Below, piece by piece: positions 54,869-63,518 of a stretch of 64,000 nt of DNA (positions are counted from its first letter, which is position 1; the number at the start of each line of letters is the position of its first letter). Both the position numbers and the translations under genes were made by a program. The notes beneath the pieces were generated by a model. The model was not told where the DNA came from and searched no databases. It saw only the letters and a program-made list of their open reading frames with translations. Origin of the DNA: Agrobacterium arsenijevicii (GTDB lineage Bacteria > Pseudomonadota > Alphaproteobacteria > Rhizobiales > Rhizobiaceae); assembly GCA_000949895.1 (NCBI GenBank), contig JWIT01000008.1, forward strand, positions 183,966-247,965, read 5' to 3'.

Positions 54869-56643
54869 GACAACGCCCTCTCGGACGGCCCGGCCGCAGC
54901 CGGCTGATTTTGCGGCAGGAAGTCCTCCGCCGCTCCGGGAACGCTGTAGTCATACGGCCAGCGATAGACGATCGGCAGCTCCTTGCCCCAGTTTCCATGA
55001 ACCGGCGGCGTCTGCGGCGTTTGCCATTCCAGTGTCGTTGCCCGCCACGGATTGCCGCCCGCTGGCTTGCCCCAACGCAAGCTCCAGGCGAGATTGAACA
55101 GGAACAGCAGTTGCGCCGCACCGACGACAAGTGCTGCGACGGAGATGAACATGTTCAGCGTATGCGCCGACGGTGGAATGAAAGCGGTTTCGCCCAGTTC
55201 GTAATAACGGCGCGGCACGCCTAGCAGGCCGAGATAGTGCATCGGGAAGAAGATGGCATAGGCGCCGAGAAAGGTAACCCAGAAGTGGATATGCCCCATC
55301 GTCGCATTCAGCATGCGACCGGTGACTTTCGGATACCAATGGTGGATCGCACCGAAGATCACCATAATCGGCGCAACCCCCATCACCATATGGAAATGCG
55401 CGACGACAAACATCGTATCTGAAAGCGGCACATCGACGACGACATTACCGAGGAAGAGGCCGGTCAATCCGCCATTGACGAATGTGACGATGAAGGCGAG
55501 CGCAAACAGCATAGGCAAGTTCAGATGGATATCGCCGCGCCAGAGCGTCAGCACCCAATTATAGACCTTGATCGCCGTCGGCACGGCGATGATCAGCGTC
55601 GTGGTGGCGAAAAAGAAGCCGAAGTTCGGGTTCATGCCGCTGACATACATATGATGCGCCCAGACGACGAAGCTCAGCGCCGCGATGATGACGATCGCCC
55701 AGACCATCATCCGGTAACCGAAGATGTTCTTGCGTGCATGGGTGCTGATGAGATCCGAGACGATGCCGAAGGCTGGAAGCGCGACGATATAGACTTCCGG
55801 GTGACCGAAGAACCAGAACAGGTGCTGGAACAGGATCGGACTGCCGCCACCCTGCTTCAATTGCTCACCCATCTCCACAATGGAGGGCATGAAGAAACTC
55901 GTGCCGAGCAACCGGTCGAACAACATCATGACGGCGGCGACAAAGAGCGCCGGGAAGGCGAGCAGCGCCATGACAGTCGCTGTGAATATGCCCCATATCG
56001 TCAAGGGCATCCGCATCAGCGTCATGCCGCGCGTGCGGCCCTGTAGCACGGTCACGACATAGTTCAGCCCGCCCAGGGTAAAACCGATGATGAACAGGAT
56101 CAGCGACAACAACATCAGGATGATGCCCCAGTCGCGCCCGCCCGGCGTTCCCGAAAGCAGGGACTGCGGTGGATAGAGCGTCCAGCCCGCGCCCGTCGGT
56201 CCGCCGGGGGCGAAGAAACCGGCAACAAGAACGACGACCGCGAGCAGGTAGAGCCAGTAGCTCAGCATGTTCGCATAGGGGAACACCATGTCTCGGGCGC
56301 CGAGCATCAAGGGGATGAGATAATTGCCGAAACCGCCAAGGAACAGTGCGGTGAGCAGGTAAATCACCATGATCATACCGTGCATGGTGATGAACTGATA
56401 ATAATGTTCCGCGTCGATGAAGGAGAAGTAGCCGGGAAAGCCGAGTTGCAGGCGCATCAACCAGGAAAGCACCAGCGCCACCATGCCAATCGAGACGGCA
56501 GTCAGGAAGTATTGAATGGCGATGATCTTCGCATCCTGACTGAAGACATATTTCGTCCACCAGCTTTTCGGGTGATAAAGCTCGATATCCTCGACTTCAG
56601 CGGGCTGGATGACCTGCCCGGCGTCTGATCCAATCTCGACCAT
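54865..56643 (-). CDS. coxN: Cytochrome c oxidase subunit I (CoxN-like)
   Basis: A 592-residue heme-copper oxidase catalytic subunit with about twelve helices. The Cu-B/heme region is visible as WFFGHPEVYIVALPAFG (CuB His, cross-link Tyr and D-channel Glu), VWAHHMYVSGMNP (two CuB histidines) and VVAHFHMVMGV (heme a and a3 histidines). ITMHGMIMVIY holds the other heme a histidine. The YVSGMNP variant and the HHWYPKVTGR tail differ from the mitochondrial-like aa3 form. It reduces oxygen to water and pumps protons. GGAGG lies seven bases before ATG 56643. Confidence 0.94.
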   Translation of the reverse strand: MVEIGSDAGQVIQPAEVEDIELYHPKSWWTKYVFSQDAKIIAIQYFLTAVSIGMVALVLSWLMRLQLGFPGYFSFIDAEHYYQFITMHGMIMVIYLLTALFLGGFGNYLIPLMLGARDMVFPYANMLSYWLYLLAVVVLVAGFFAPGGPTGAGWTLYPPQSLLSGTPGGRDWGIILMLLSLILFIIGFTLGGLNYVVTVLQGRTRGMTLMRMPLTIWGIFTATVMALLAFPALFVAAVMMLFDRLLGTSFFMPSIVEMGEQLKQGGGSPILFQHLFWFFGHPEVYIVALPAFGIVSDLISTHARKNIFGYRMMVWAIVIIAALSFVVWAHHMYVSGMNPNFGFFFATTTLIIAVPTAIKVYNWVLTLWRGDIHLNLPMLFALAFIVTFVNGGLTGLFLGNVVVDVPLSDTMFVVAHFHMVMGVAPIMVIFGAIHHWYPKVTGRMLNATMGHIHFWVTFLGAYAIFFPMHYLGLLGVPRRYYELGETAFIPPSAHTLNMFISVAALVVGAAQLLFLFNLAWSLRWGKPAGGNPWRATTLEWQTPQTPPVHGNWGKELPIVYRWPYDYSVPGAAEDFLPQNQPAAAGPSERALS

Positions 56644-56696
56644 GTTCCATCCTCCCTGCCTCCAACGCGGTTTTTTCCTTCAACGACGCATGGTGC

Positions 56697-57512
56697 TCAT
56701 CTGCTTGCCGACTTTTCCGCCAATGCCAGCGATTTCGAGAAAGTCGGTTGCTGCTGTAACCAGGCTTGATAGTCAGTCTCGGTATCGACGATGACCGTGC
56801 CGCGCATCTGCGGATGGCCGACACCGCACAGTTCCGCGCAGAGAACCTCGAAGGTTCCAGTCCGGGTCGGCGTGAACCAGTAATAGGTGACCGAACCGGG
56901 AATCATGTCCATCTTGGCTCGGAACTCCGGCACGTAGAAATCGTGCAGGACGTCAACCGAGCGCAGCAGCATTTTAACCGGTCTGCCGGCGGGCAAATGC
57001 AACTCACCGCCTTCAACGATGACATCGTCCATTCCGGCGGGGTCGTTCCGGTTCAAACCGAGCGGATTGTCCGGCGTGATGGCGCGCGTATCCGCCCGTC
57101 CGAGCCGGCCATCCGCTCCGGGCAACCGAAAACTCCATTGCCACTGCTGCCCGACGACCTCGACCTCGCTGGCACCATCAGGCACGGTCACGAACTGTTT
57201 CCACACGAAGAGGCCCGGCAGCAGCATTGCAGCCACCCCGATCCCGGTTCCTCCGGCCAGCCACCATTCCAGACGCTTGTTTTCGGGCTGGTATGCCGCC
57301 TGATTTCCGGGGCGGTGCCTGAAGCGGAACACGCAATAGGCTATGAACAACACGACAGCGGAAAAAACGAAGCCTGTGATCCAGAAGGTAATGGTGATCG
57401 TATTGTCGATGTAGCTCCAGTTCGACGCGATCGGCGTCCACCACCATGGGCTCAGCAGGTGGAATGCGATCGACCCCACCACCAGCAGAACGAGAACCAC
57501 AACGACAGCCAT
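56697..57512 (-). CDS. coxM: Cytochrome c oxidase subunit II (CoxM-like)
   Basis: A 271-residue subunit II. After an N-terminal helix (VVVLVLLVVGSIAFHLLSPW) and a second one, a periplasmic cupredoxin domain carries the CuA site: His in VDVLHDFYVPEFRAKMD and the C-x3-C-x3-H-x2-M cluster in CAELCGVGHPQM. Electrons from cytochrome c enter here. An unusual ~25-residue insert (DGRLGRADTRAITPDNPLGL) lies between the early cupredoxin strands. GGAGG precedes ATG 57512. The gene is followed by coxN after 53 bases. Confidence 0.92.
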   Translation of the reverse strand: MAVVVVLVLLVVGSIAFHLLSPWWWTPIASNWSYIDNTITITFWITGFVFSAVVLFIAYCVFRFRHRPGNQAAYQPENKRLEWWLAGGTGIGVAAMLLPGLFVWKQFVTVPDGASEVEVVGQQWQWSFRLPGADGRLGRADTRAITPDNPLGLNRNDPAGMDDVIVEGGELHLPAGRPVKMLLRSVDVLHDFYVPEFRAKMDMIPGSVTYYWFTPTRTGTFEVLCAELCGVGHPQMRGTVIVDTETDYQAWLQQQPTFSKSLALAEKSASR

Positions 57513-57532
57513 CGTCTCCTCCCATCATTTCG

Positions 57533-57919
57533 CTATTTGGAGTACTGCTTCAGATAGGCGATCAGATTGGTAATCTCGGTGTCGTCCTTCAGCCCGACAA
57601 AGGCCATTTTCGTGCCCTTCACCTTAGCCTTGGGGTCGTGCAGGTAATCGCGGAGTGATGTCTCGCTCCATATGAGGCCAGCCTTGCCCGCATCCTGCAT
57701 TGCCTGCGAATAGGCGAAATTCGGATGCGTTCCGGCGGTTCTGCCAAACAGGCCATTCAGCGAGGGGCCGACCTTGTTCTGGTCCGTTTCGGCTATATGG
57801 CAAATGCCGCATTTTTTGAAGATGGTGGCGCCTGCGGCAGGGTCACCCTCCTGCGCGCGCACTTCAAACGGGATAGCAACGGTGAAAAGCAGACAGACGG
57901 CAAGAAAACGATACAACAT
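57533..57919 (-). CDS. Class I cytochrome c
   Basis: A 128-residue periplasmic cytochrome c with signal peptide (MLYRFLAVCLLFTVAIPFEVRA), heme-binding CGICH near residue 37, and axial methionine in KAKVKGTKMAFVGLK. The pattern GPSLNGLFGRTAGTHPNFAYS matches mitochondrial-like c550/c2 cytochromes. It is first in the operon, 20 bases before the subunit II gene, and is the likely electron donor to this oxidase. Confidence 0.93.
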   Translation of the reverse strand: MLYRFLAVCLLFTVAIPFEVRAQEGDPAAGATIFKKCGICHIAETDQNKVGPSLNGLFGRTAGTHPNFAYSQAMQDAGKAGLIWSETSLRDYLHDPKAKVKGTKMAFVGLKDDTEITNLIAYLKQYSK

Positions 57920-58021
57920 GGCATCCTCACGCGCTCCATCGCCATCCCGGCCGAAACGGCTCCCATCGGGCAGGCCGCAACGGCAAGGAGGGTGATCTAC
58001 AGGTAGATTTCCCTTATGAAT

Positions 58022-58837
58022 TCAAGGCATGCGGTTTGGGTGAACGGGAACGATCAATTTCCGATAGAGGTGCCAGGTTGAATGTCCGAGGATCGGCATG
58101 ACGACCGCAAGGCCGACAAAAACCGGGATCGTGCCGACAACAAGCAGTGCAGCGACGATCAACCCCCAAAGTGCAACCGGTATTGGATTGGCAAGCGTGG
58201 CGCGTATGCTCGCATCCACGGCCGCGACTGCGCCGACATCCCGATCGAGCAGCAGCGGGAAAGCCACCACCGTTGTTGCCAGCACGATAACCGCGAAAAC
58301 GAAACCGGCCAGGTTCCCCCAGATCATAAGGGAGAGGCCCTGCGGGGTCGTGAACACGTCCGACAGAAACGTTGAGATCGAGGCCGGACCGGCCGCATCG
58401 AAAGTCGTGGTGTAGAGGTGCTGCGCAACAATCAGCCAGGCGACGAAAAGCGCAAACAGCATGACACCGACAGCAAGGATCGACGGCATTGCCGGAGAGT
58501 GACGAACCTCCAGCGCGTGACGCCATGAGCTATCCAGCCCCTGCTCGCGTCGTCGGCTGATTTCATAAAGGCCGATGGCCGCAATTGGACCGATCAGCGC
58601 AAAACCTGACATCAAGGGATAAATCAGCGGCAGCAGATTGGCGCCGGAACTCCACGCGACCAGAAAAACACCCGCGATCGGATACATGAGACAGATAAAG
58701 ACGTAGTGGGACGGTTTCTCTTTGAAGTCATCAAGTCCCGACTTCAGTGCATCCACAAGATCCGCGATACTTATTTTCCGGACTTCCGGGCGTGTGAACT
58801 CACCGCTCGCTCCGGCCATGACATGGAATGCCGTCAT
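58022..58837 (-). CDS. DUF2189 membrane protein
   Basis: A 271-residue integral membrane protein with about six helices; it contains RKISIADLVDALKSGLDDFK, LMYPIAGVFLVAWSSGANLL, PLMSGFALIGPIAAIGLYEI and the C-terminal MPILGHSTWHLYRKLIVP typical of DUF2189, often found beside cytochrome oxidase genes. ATG 58837 follows AGGAGG with nine-base spacing. It is just upstream of the cytochrome c gene on the same strand (102-base gap), so it may help oxidase assembly or be cotranscribed. Confidence 0.85.
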   Translation of the reverse strand: MTAFHVMAGASGEFTRPEVRKISIADLVDALKSGLDDFKEKPSHYVFICLMYPIAGVFLVAWSSGANLLPLIYPLMSGFALIGPIAAIGLYEISRRREQGLDSSWRHALEVRHSPAMPSILAVGVMLFALFVAWLIVAQHLYTTTFDAAGPASISTFLSDVFTTPQGLSLMIWGNLAGFVFAVIVLATTVVAFPLLLDRDVGAVAAVDASIRATLANPIPVALWGLIVAALLVVGTIPVFVGLAVVMPILGHSTWHLYRKLIVPVHPNRMP

Positions 58838-59049
58838 AGCATGTTTCCTCCTGCGCCATGATCCGGCTGGCGGCATAAGGACGTCAGGTGATTTTTACCC
58901 GCGCGTCAGACCGCAACCGGTTAGCTTTAATCTATCAAATCTTGTCGCCTTTGTCGCCCTATTCTTTAGATTGCAAAAAAGCGGCTCCCGCCGTCGATAC
59001 TTCAACCGCAATATTGGCTTTGGCGGTCAAAACATCGCCGCCCGCCACA

Positions 59050-59901
59050 TCAGGATGATCGAAATGCTCGCGTGATCCGTCGGAGCACGGAATTCCCATA
59101 GTCGCCCGTGACAGTGGAAATCATCACGACGTCGAGCTTGGGAAGTTCCGGGAGCATGCGCGCCCTCACCTCCGCCACCCCAGCAGGAACTGCACTTTGT
59201 GCCAGGAGCGCGACGCCGATGCCGGCTTCGGCAGCGGCACCCACCGCCGTTGCCCCGGTCCCGACGAACACCTCGCGCCAGGCAATGCTGGCAGTATCTA
59301 GCGCCCGAAGGGCCATGGCCCGCAAGTTACAAGGCGCCGGTTGAAGCACGAGTGGCACCGGCACGTTTGCCTGCAAGTCAAAGTCCGCGGCGCAGTACCA
59401 ACCAAAGCTCTCCTGAAACAGAAACTCGCCGTCTCTACGGATATCATCATGCCGCAATACGATGATCGCATCGAGTTCGCCAGCATCGTAAAGCTCAAGC
59501 AGCGTCCTTGTGCCGGCGGTGCGAAGATGAAGCGTAACGCTCGTTTCACGCTCGCTGATGACCCGAAGTATCCGCGGCAGGTCGGCTCCGATCAGATGAT
59601 GCGTGACACCGATCGCCAGACGCGTCGGCTCCTGCCCAAAGACATCAAGGGCACGACGGCCGGCAGCGACATAGGCTCGCGCGGGTTCCAGAAAACGTTC
59701 GCCAGCCGCCGTCAACCGCACCCGGCGCGGTGTCCGTTCGACCAGCCGATGCCCCAACATGTCTTCGAGCCGACGCAAACGCAGGGATATCGCCGCCTGC
59801 GTCGTGTTCATCACGCCTGCAACCCGTGTGAACGACTGCAATTCGGCAACGAGAAGAAAAGCCTCTACGGCCTCTGGGTCCAATGAGCGCATGGTTTGCA
59901 T
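59050..59901 (-). CDS. LysR-family transcriptional regulator
   Basis: A 283-residue LysR-type regulator. The helix-turn-helix region is AVEAFLLVAELQSFTRVAGV with NTTQAAISLRLRRLEDMLGH. The sensor domain contains GVTHHLIGADLPRILRVISE, YDAGELDAIIVLRHDDI and GAAAEAGIGVALLAQSAVPA. It is divergent from the MFS transporter gene, with 92 bases between starts, and likely controls it. No clear operator palindrome was noted in that gap. Confidence 0.92.
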   Translation of the reverse strand: MQTMRSLDPEAVEAFLLVAELQSFTRVAGVMNTTQAAISLRLRRLEDMLGHRLVERTPRRVRLTAAGERFLEPARAYVAAGRRALDVFGQEPTRLAIGVTHHLIGADLPRILRVISERETSVTLHLRTAGTRTLLELYDAGELDAIIVLRHDDIRRDGEFLFQESFGWYCAADFDLQANVPVPLVLQPAPCNLRAMALRALDTASIAWREVFVGTGATAVGAAAEAGIGVALLAQSAVPAGVAEVRARMLPELPKLDVVMISTVTGDYGNSVLRRITRAFRSS

Positions 59902-59993
59902 AACAAGCTGTTATCGCTGAAATGTGCAAGCCCCTAATTCTGCGGGGTCTTCCGCAGGGCTATTGCACGGAAACCCTTGATAGGAGCTTTTCC

Positions 59994-61250
59994 GTGTCGT
60001 CACAGATTTCCTCAACCTCCCCCATACCCACGGCCCCCGCCGATCCCCGGATCTGGGCAGTCCTTGCCGTGGCCGTCGGAACGCAGACCGCAGGTTCGTT
60101 CGTCTCGCAGGGGATTTACATTCTCGTGCCCTTCTGGCGGGAAGCTTTCGGCGTCTCCCTTGCGTCTGCGTCCCTCGCCGTAACCGTCATGAACGGTGTC
60201 CAGATCGCAACGATGTTCACGCTCGGCCGCGCCATCGACATTCATGGCGAACGCCGCATCGTCGGCATTGCCATGCTCGGCATGGCGATCGCGATGGCTT
60301 GCGCGGCGATATTTGCAAACAGCCTGCCTGCACTCCTCGTTTGCATCGCGTTTCTGGGCGGCACTTATGCGGCTGTCCAGCCGGGCGGCACACGAGCGAT
60401 CATGCGCTGGTTCCCGCCCGCCAAACGCGGCATAGCAACAGGGTTTCGACAGGCTGCGGTTCCCTTCGGAACGATGATCGCCGCCGCTCTTCTCCCGCTC
60501 ATGGCGGTTCGTTACGGATGGCATGCCGCGGCCTGGCTCTGCGCCGGTGTTTCCGTGGCTGGTGCGGTACTTTTCTGGGGACTGTACCGCGAAGGAAACG
60601 ATGTCGCCGCGAAAACCGAGCGTCCGCTTCCTTTGGCGAAACTCGTCCGTATTGTGGGGCAGAATCCTGATTTCTGGCCGGTGTTGCGGCTCGGTATTGC
60701 CATGTCTGCGTTTCAATTTACCCTCACGGCGCACGTTATCGGGTTCATGGCAGATGGATTGGGGCTTGGCCTGTTTGTCGCATCGTCGATGTTTGCCGGA
60801 ACGCAACTTGCGGGTATTCCGGGCCGTATTCTGCTGCCGTGGATCAGCGATCGCTTCCGGCCCGGTCTTCGCAGCCAATCTTTCGGCCGGGTGTCGATCA
60901 TTGCCGCGGGCGCTGCCGCAGTCCTTGCAGCTCTTCCCGTCGGCATTCCTCTGCCCATAACCCTCTTCGTGCTTGTCGTCTTGGGGATATTCGGGATCGG
61001 GTGGTTTCCGCTTTACCTTCTGCAAATCGCGGAAAGCGCGCCTAAAGGTTCGATAGCATCGACAATCGCCTTCGCTTCGACGATTTGTCTGGCGGTCATG
61101 GCAATTGGTCCCTACCTGTTCGGGCTTCTGGTCGACCATTTTGGTTATGGCGCAGCATGGTCGGCATTGATCGTACCGGTGGTTGTGACGGCATTACCTC
61201 TGGCCACCTCATCGTTGCGCCTCACGAAATCTCAAATCGGCTCGCAATGA
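59994..61250 (+). CDS. Major facilitator superfamily transporter
   Basis: A 418-residue transporter with about twelve hydrophobic helices and the inter-domain basic loop. The motif A-like region is FTLGRAIDIHGERRIVGIAM (helices 2-3). PAKRGIATGFRQAAVPFGTM is a conserved MFS loop, and LPWISDRFRPGLRSQSFGR the second-half motif A. GTG 59994 with GGAG nine bases upstream is preferred over ATG 59922, whose extra 24 residues are non-hydrophobic. It is probably controlled by the divergent LysR gene. The transported compound is unknown. Confidence 0.88.
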   Translation: MSSQISSTSPIPTAPADPRIWAVLAVAVGTQTAGSFVSQGIYILVPFWREAFGVSLASASLAVTVMNGVQIATMFTLGRAIDIHGERRIVGIAMLGMAIAMACAAIFANSLPALLVCIAFLGGTYAAVQPGGTRAIMRWFPPAKRGIATGFRQAAVPFGTMIAAALLPLMAVRYGWHAAAWLCAGVSVAGAVLFWGLYREGNDVAAKTERPLPLAKLVRIVGQNPDFWPVLRLGIAMSAFQFTLTAHVIGFMADGLGLGLFVASSMFAGTQLAGIPGRILLPWISDRFRPGLRSQSFGRVSIIAAGAAAVLAALPVGIPLPITLFVLVVLGIFGIGWFPLYLLQIAESAPKGSIASTIAFASTICLAVMAIGPYLFGLLVDHFGYGAAWSALIVPVVVTALPLATSSLRLTKSQIGSQ

Positions 61251-61262
61251 AATAGAATGGCT

Positions 61263-61311
61263 GCATGCAGCGTCGCATGGATGGAGACAGACCCATCGCG
61301 GCGCTGCATGC
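61263..61311 (+). terminator. Long hairpin after the MFS gene
   Basis: GCATGCAGCG (61263-61272) pairs with CGCTGCATGC (61302-61311), and TCGCATGG pairs imperfectly with the CCATCGCGG inside. It starts 12 bases after the MFS stop and is followed by GTGCGTTT. It probably ends transcription before the next ABC operon at 61461. Confidence 0.5.
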
Positions 61312-61460
61312 GGTGCGTTTGCGCCGGCATCAGCGCGCTCACGCGCGTTCGGATATTTGTCTGCAACTTGCAGTTAAATGCCTCAACGACGCACTTGTCA
61401 CGAAAGCTTCATGTGCCTGCATTAGGAACGCGTAACTCAATGAATTGATAATCTTTCCTG

Positions 61461-62546
61461 ATGCCCGATACCTTGCACAAATCATCTTCCGCCGTCTCGA
61501 CGCAGGCCTTGCGCCTGGCCTATGGCGACGCGCAGATACTGCGCGGAATAGATTTTTCACTGGTTGCGGGGCAGACGCTGGCTCTGCTTGGTCCCTCCGG
61601 TTGCGGTAAGACTACGCTGCTGCGACTGGTCGCAGGGCTGCTCGCTCCCAGTTCCGGTGAAGTCTCCATCGACGGATGCTGCGTCGCCGGTCCGAATGTA
61701 TTCTTGCCGCCGGAAAAGCGCGGCCTCGGAATGGTGTTCCAGGACTATGCGCTCTGGCCACATCTCACGGTAGCAGGAAACGTGGCGTTTCCGCTGGAAA
61801 TGGCGAAGGTCGGCAGGGCGGAGCGTGAGCACCGCACTAAAGCCGCCCTGGAGCGTGTGGGTTTGGGGGCAATGGCTGCCCGTTCCCCATCGGCTTTGTC
61901 CGGCGGCCAACAGCAACGTGTTGCGATCGCGCGTGCCATCGTGGCGGAGCCGAAGATCGTCCTTTTCGATGAGCCACTATCGAACCTCGACCGCGAACTT
62001 CGTGAAACGATGGTTGAAGAACTTGGCACTCTGATTAGCAGCCTTGGACTGACAGCAATCTACGTGACGCACGATCAGTCCGAAGCGTTGACGCTTGCCG
62101 ATAAAGTGGCGGTGATGGACGCCGGGCAGATCGTCCAACTTGCGGCGCCTGACCAGCTGGTAGAGCAACCGGCAAGTCCCAAAGTCGCCGAATTCCTGCG
62201 CCTTGGCACGGTTCTGTCCCTTACCCGGACGGGTGCAGATTGGATGCTCGGCCATCGTGCACTTGGCCAACTCGGGGGGCCGGATATACCCGCGGCAGAA
62301 GTGCTGGTCACGCCGCGCGCGCTTCGGGTTGCCCCAATCGATGCGACCGTGCTGAGTGGTGTCATAACAGCCATTCATTATCGCGATACGGCCTACTCGG
62401 TTAACGTCCGTCTGGATGGGCCAGAAAAACAAAACCTTCAGATTTCAAGCAATATCCGCCCGCGCATAGGGGAGCGCGTCGGGTTGGAGATTATCTCCGA
62501 ACGTTTGCGCTGGTTTCCACCGCAGACGCTGGCCCCGATTTACTGA
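61461..62546 (+). CDS. ABC transporter ATP-binding protein, FbpC/PotA-like (second system)
   Basis: A 361-residue ATPase with Walker [26 protein letters not shown], signature [16 protein letters not shown], Walker B IVLFDEPLSNLD and a C-terminal TOBE-like domain (EVLVTPRALRVAPID). It belongs to the same class as the ATPase at 44658 but is a separate system on the other strand. Ten bases separate it from the binding-protein gene. The order ATPase, binding protein, permease differs from the first system's binding protein, permease, ATPase. Confidence 0.92.
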   Translation: MPDTLHKSSSAVSTQALRLAYGDAQILRGIDFSLVAGQTLALLGPSGCGKTTLLRLVAGLLAPSSGEVSIDGCCVAGPNVFLPPEKRGLGMVFQDYALWPHLTVAGNVAFPLEMAKVGRAEREHRTKAALERVGLGAMAARSPSALSGGQQQRVAIARAIVAEPKIVLFDEPLSNLDRELRETMVEELGTLISSLGLTAIYVTHDQSEALTLADKVAVMDAGQIVQLAAPDQLVEQPASPKVAEFLRLGTVLSLTRTGADWMLGHRALGQLGGPDIPAAEVLVTPRALRVAPIDATVLSGVITAIHYRDTAYSVNVRLDGPEKQNLQISSNIRPRIGERVGLEIISERLRWFPPQTLAPIY

Positions 62547-62555
62547 GGTTATCTC

Positions 62556-63509
62556 ATGCTGAAAAACACAATCCGCGCCGGTGTTGCCGCCGCAACCCTA
62601 TTTGCCGCTGGCGCAGCCCTTGCGGACATTAAAGTTTATACCGCAGGTCCGGCATCGCTGATCGACAAGCTCGCAGGTGGCTTCACTGCGGAAACCGGCA
62701 TCAAGGTCGATACTTTCCAGGCAACCACTGGCAAGGTGATGGCCAGGATCGACGCCGAAGCCGCCAACCCGGTTGTGGACGTCCTGATCTCCGCTTCGTG
62801 GGATACCGCGACCGACTTCAACAAGCGTGGGTGGCTGGTGCCCTATACAAGCCCGAATGCGGCAACCGTTCCGGATTTTCTGAAGACTGATACTGCCGTC
62901 GCGCAGGGTGTATCAGCCCTCGCCATTGCCTGGAACCCGACTTCGGGGACACCGAAGCCCAAGGAATGGGCCGATTTGGCCAAGCCCGAATACAAGGATT
63001 TGGTAAACCTGCCTGACCCCGCGCAGTCGGGTGCCAGCTTCGAACTGGTTGCGGCGCTTTCGGGCACCCAAGGCTGGAAGCTTTTCGAATCGCTTTCCGC
63101 GAACGGCGCAATAGTTGCGGGGGCCAATGCCGAAGCGCTGAACCCGGTTCTTCAAGGAGCCAAGGCTGCCGTCTTCGGTGCGGTCGACTATATCTCGCTG
63201 AACGGCAAGGCGAAGGGTGAGCAGATAGAGGTAATCTTCCCCGAATCCGGCACTGTGATCGCACCGCGTCCTGTAATGATCATGAACTGGTCGAAGCACC
63301 AGGACGAGGCAAAGAAATTTGTCGACTACATCCTCTCGGACGCCGGGCAGGCCATCGTCGCAGGTGAAAACCTGATGCCGGCACGCGCCGATGTGGCCGC
63401 CGCGCGCCCGCTGATCGCCGATCTGAAGATACTTCCGGTCGATGCCGGCGCCGTCTACGGAAAGCGCGCCGAAACGCTGGAAACCTTCGGTAAGGCCTTT
63501 AAGAAGTAA
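62556..63509 (+). CDS. ABC transporter substrate-binding protein, Fbp-like without the tyrosine patch
   Basis: A 317-residue periplasmic protein with signal peptide (TIRAGVAAATLFAAGAALA). The mature protein begins DIKVYTAGPASLIDKLAGGF, with PVVDVLISASWDTATDFNKR and IMNWSKHQDEAKKFVDYILS, matching the Fe(III)/thiamine/2-aminoethylphosphonate SBP group (SBP_bac_6-like). In the segment where iron binders have two or more tyrosines it reads AVFGAVDYISLNGKAKGE with a single tyrosine. So the ligand may be something other than ferric iron. GAGG precedes the ATG. Confidence 0.85.
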   Translation: MLKNTIRAGVAAATLFAAGAALADIKVYTAGPASLIDKLAGGFTAETGIKVDTFQATTGKVMARIDAEAANPVVDVLISASWDTATDFNKRGWLVPYTSPNAATVPDFLKTDTAVAQGVSALAIAWNPTSGTPKPKEWADLAKPEYKDLVNLPDPAQSGASFELVAALSGTQGWKLFESLSANGAIVAGANAEALNPVLQGAKAAVFGAVDYISLNGKAKGEQIEVIFPESGTVIAPRPVMIMNWSKHQDEAKKFVDYILSDAGQAIVAGENLMPARADVAAARPLIADLKILPVDAGAVYGKRAETLETFGKAFKK

Positions 63510-63518
63510 GGAAAATCC

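Noticed and set aside
60012..61139. 375-residue minus-strand open frame opposite the MFS gene
   Set aside because: Highly charged translation without hydrophobic core, antisense to a clear transporter.
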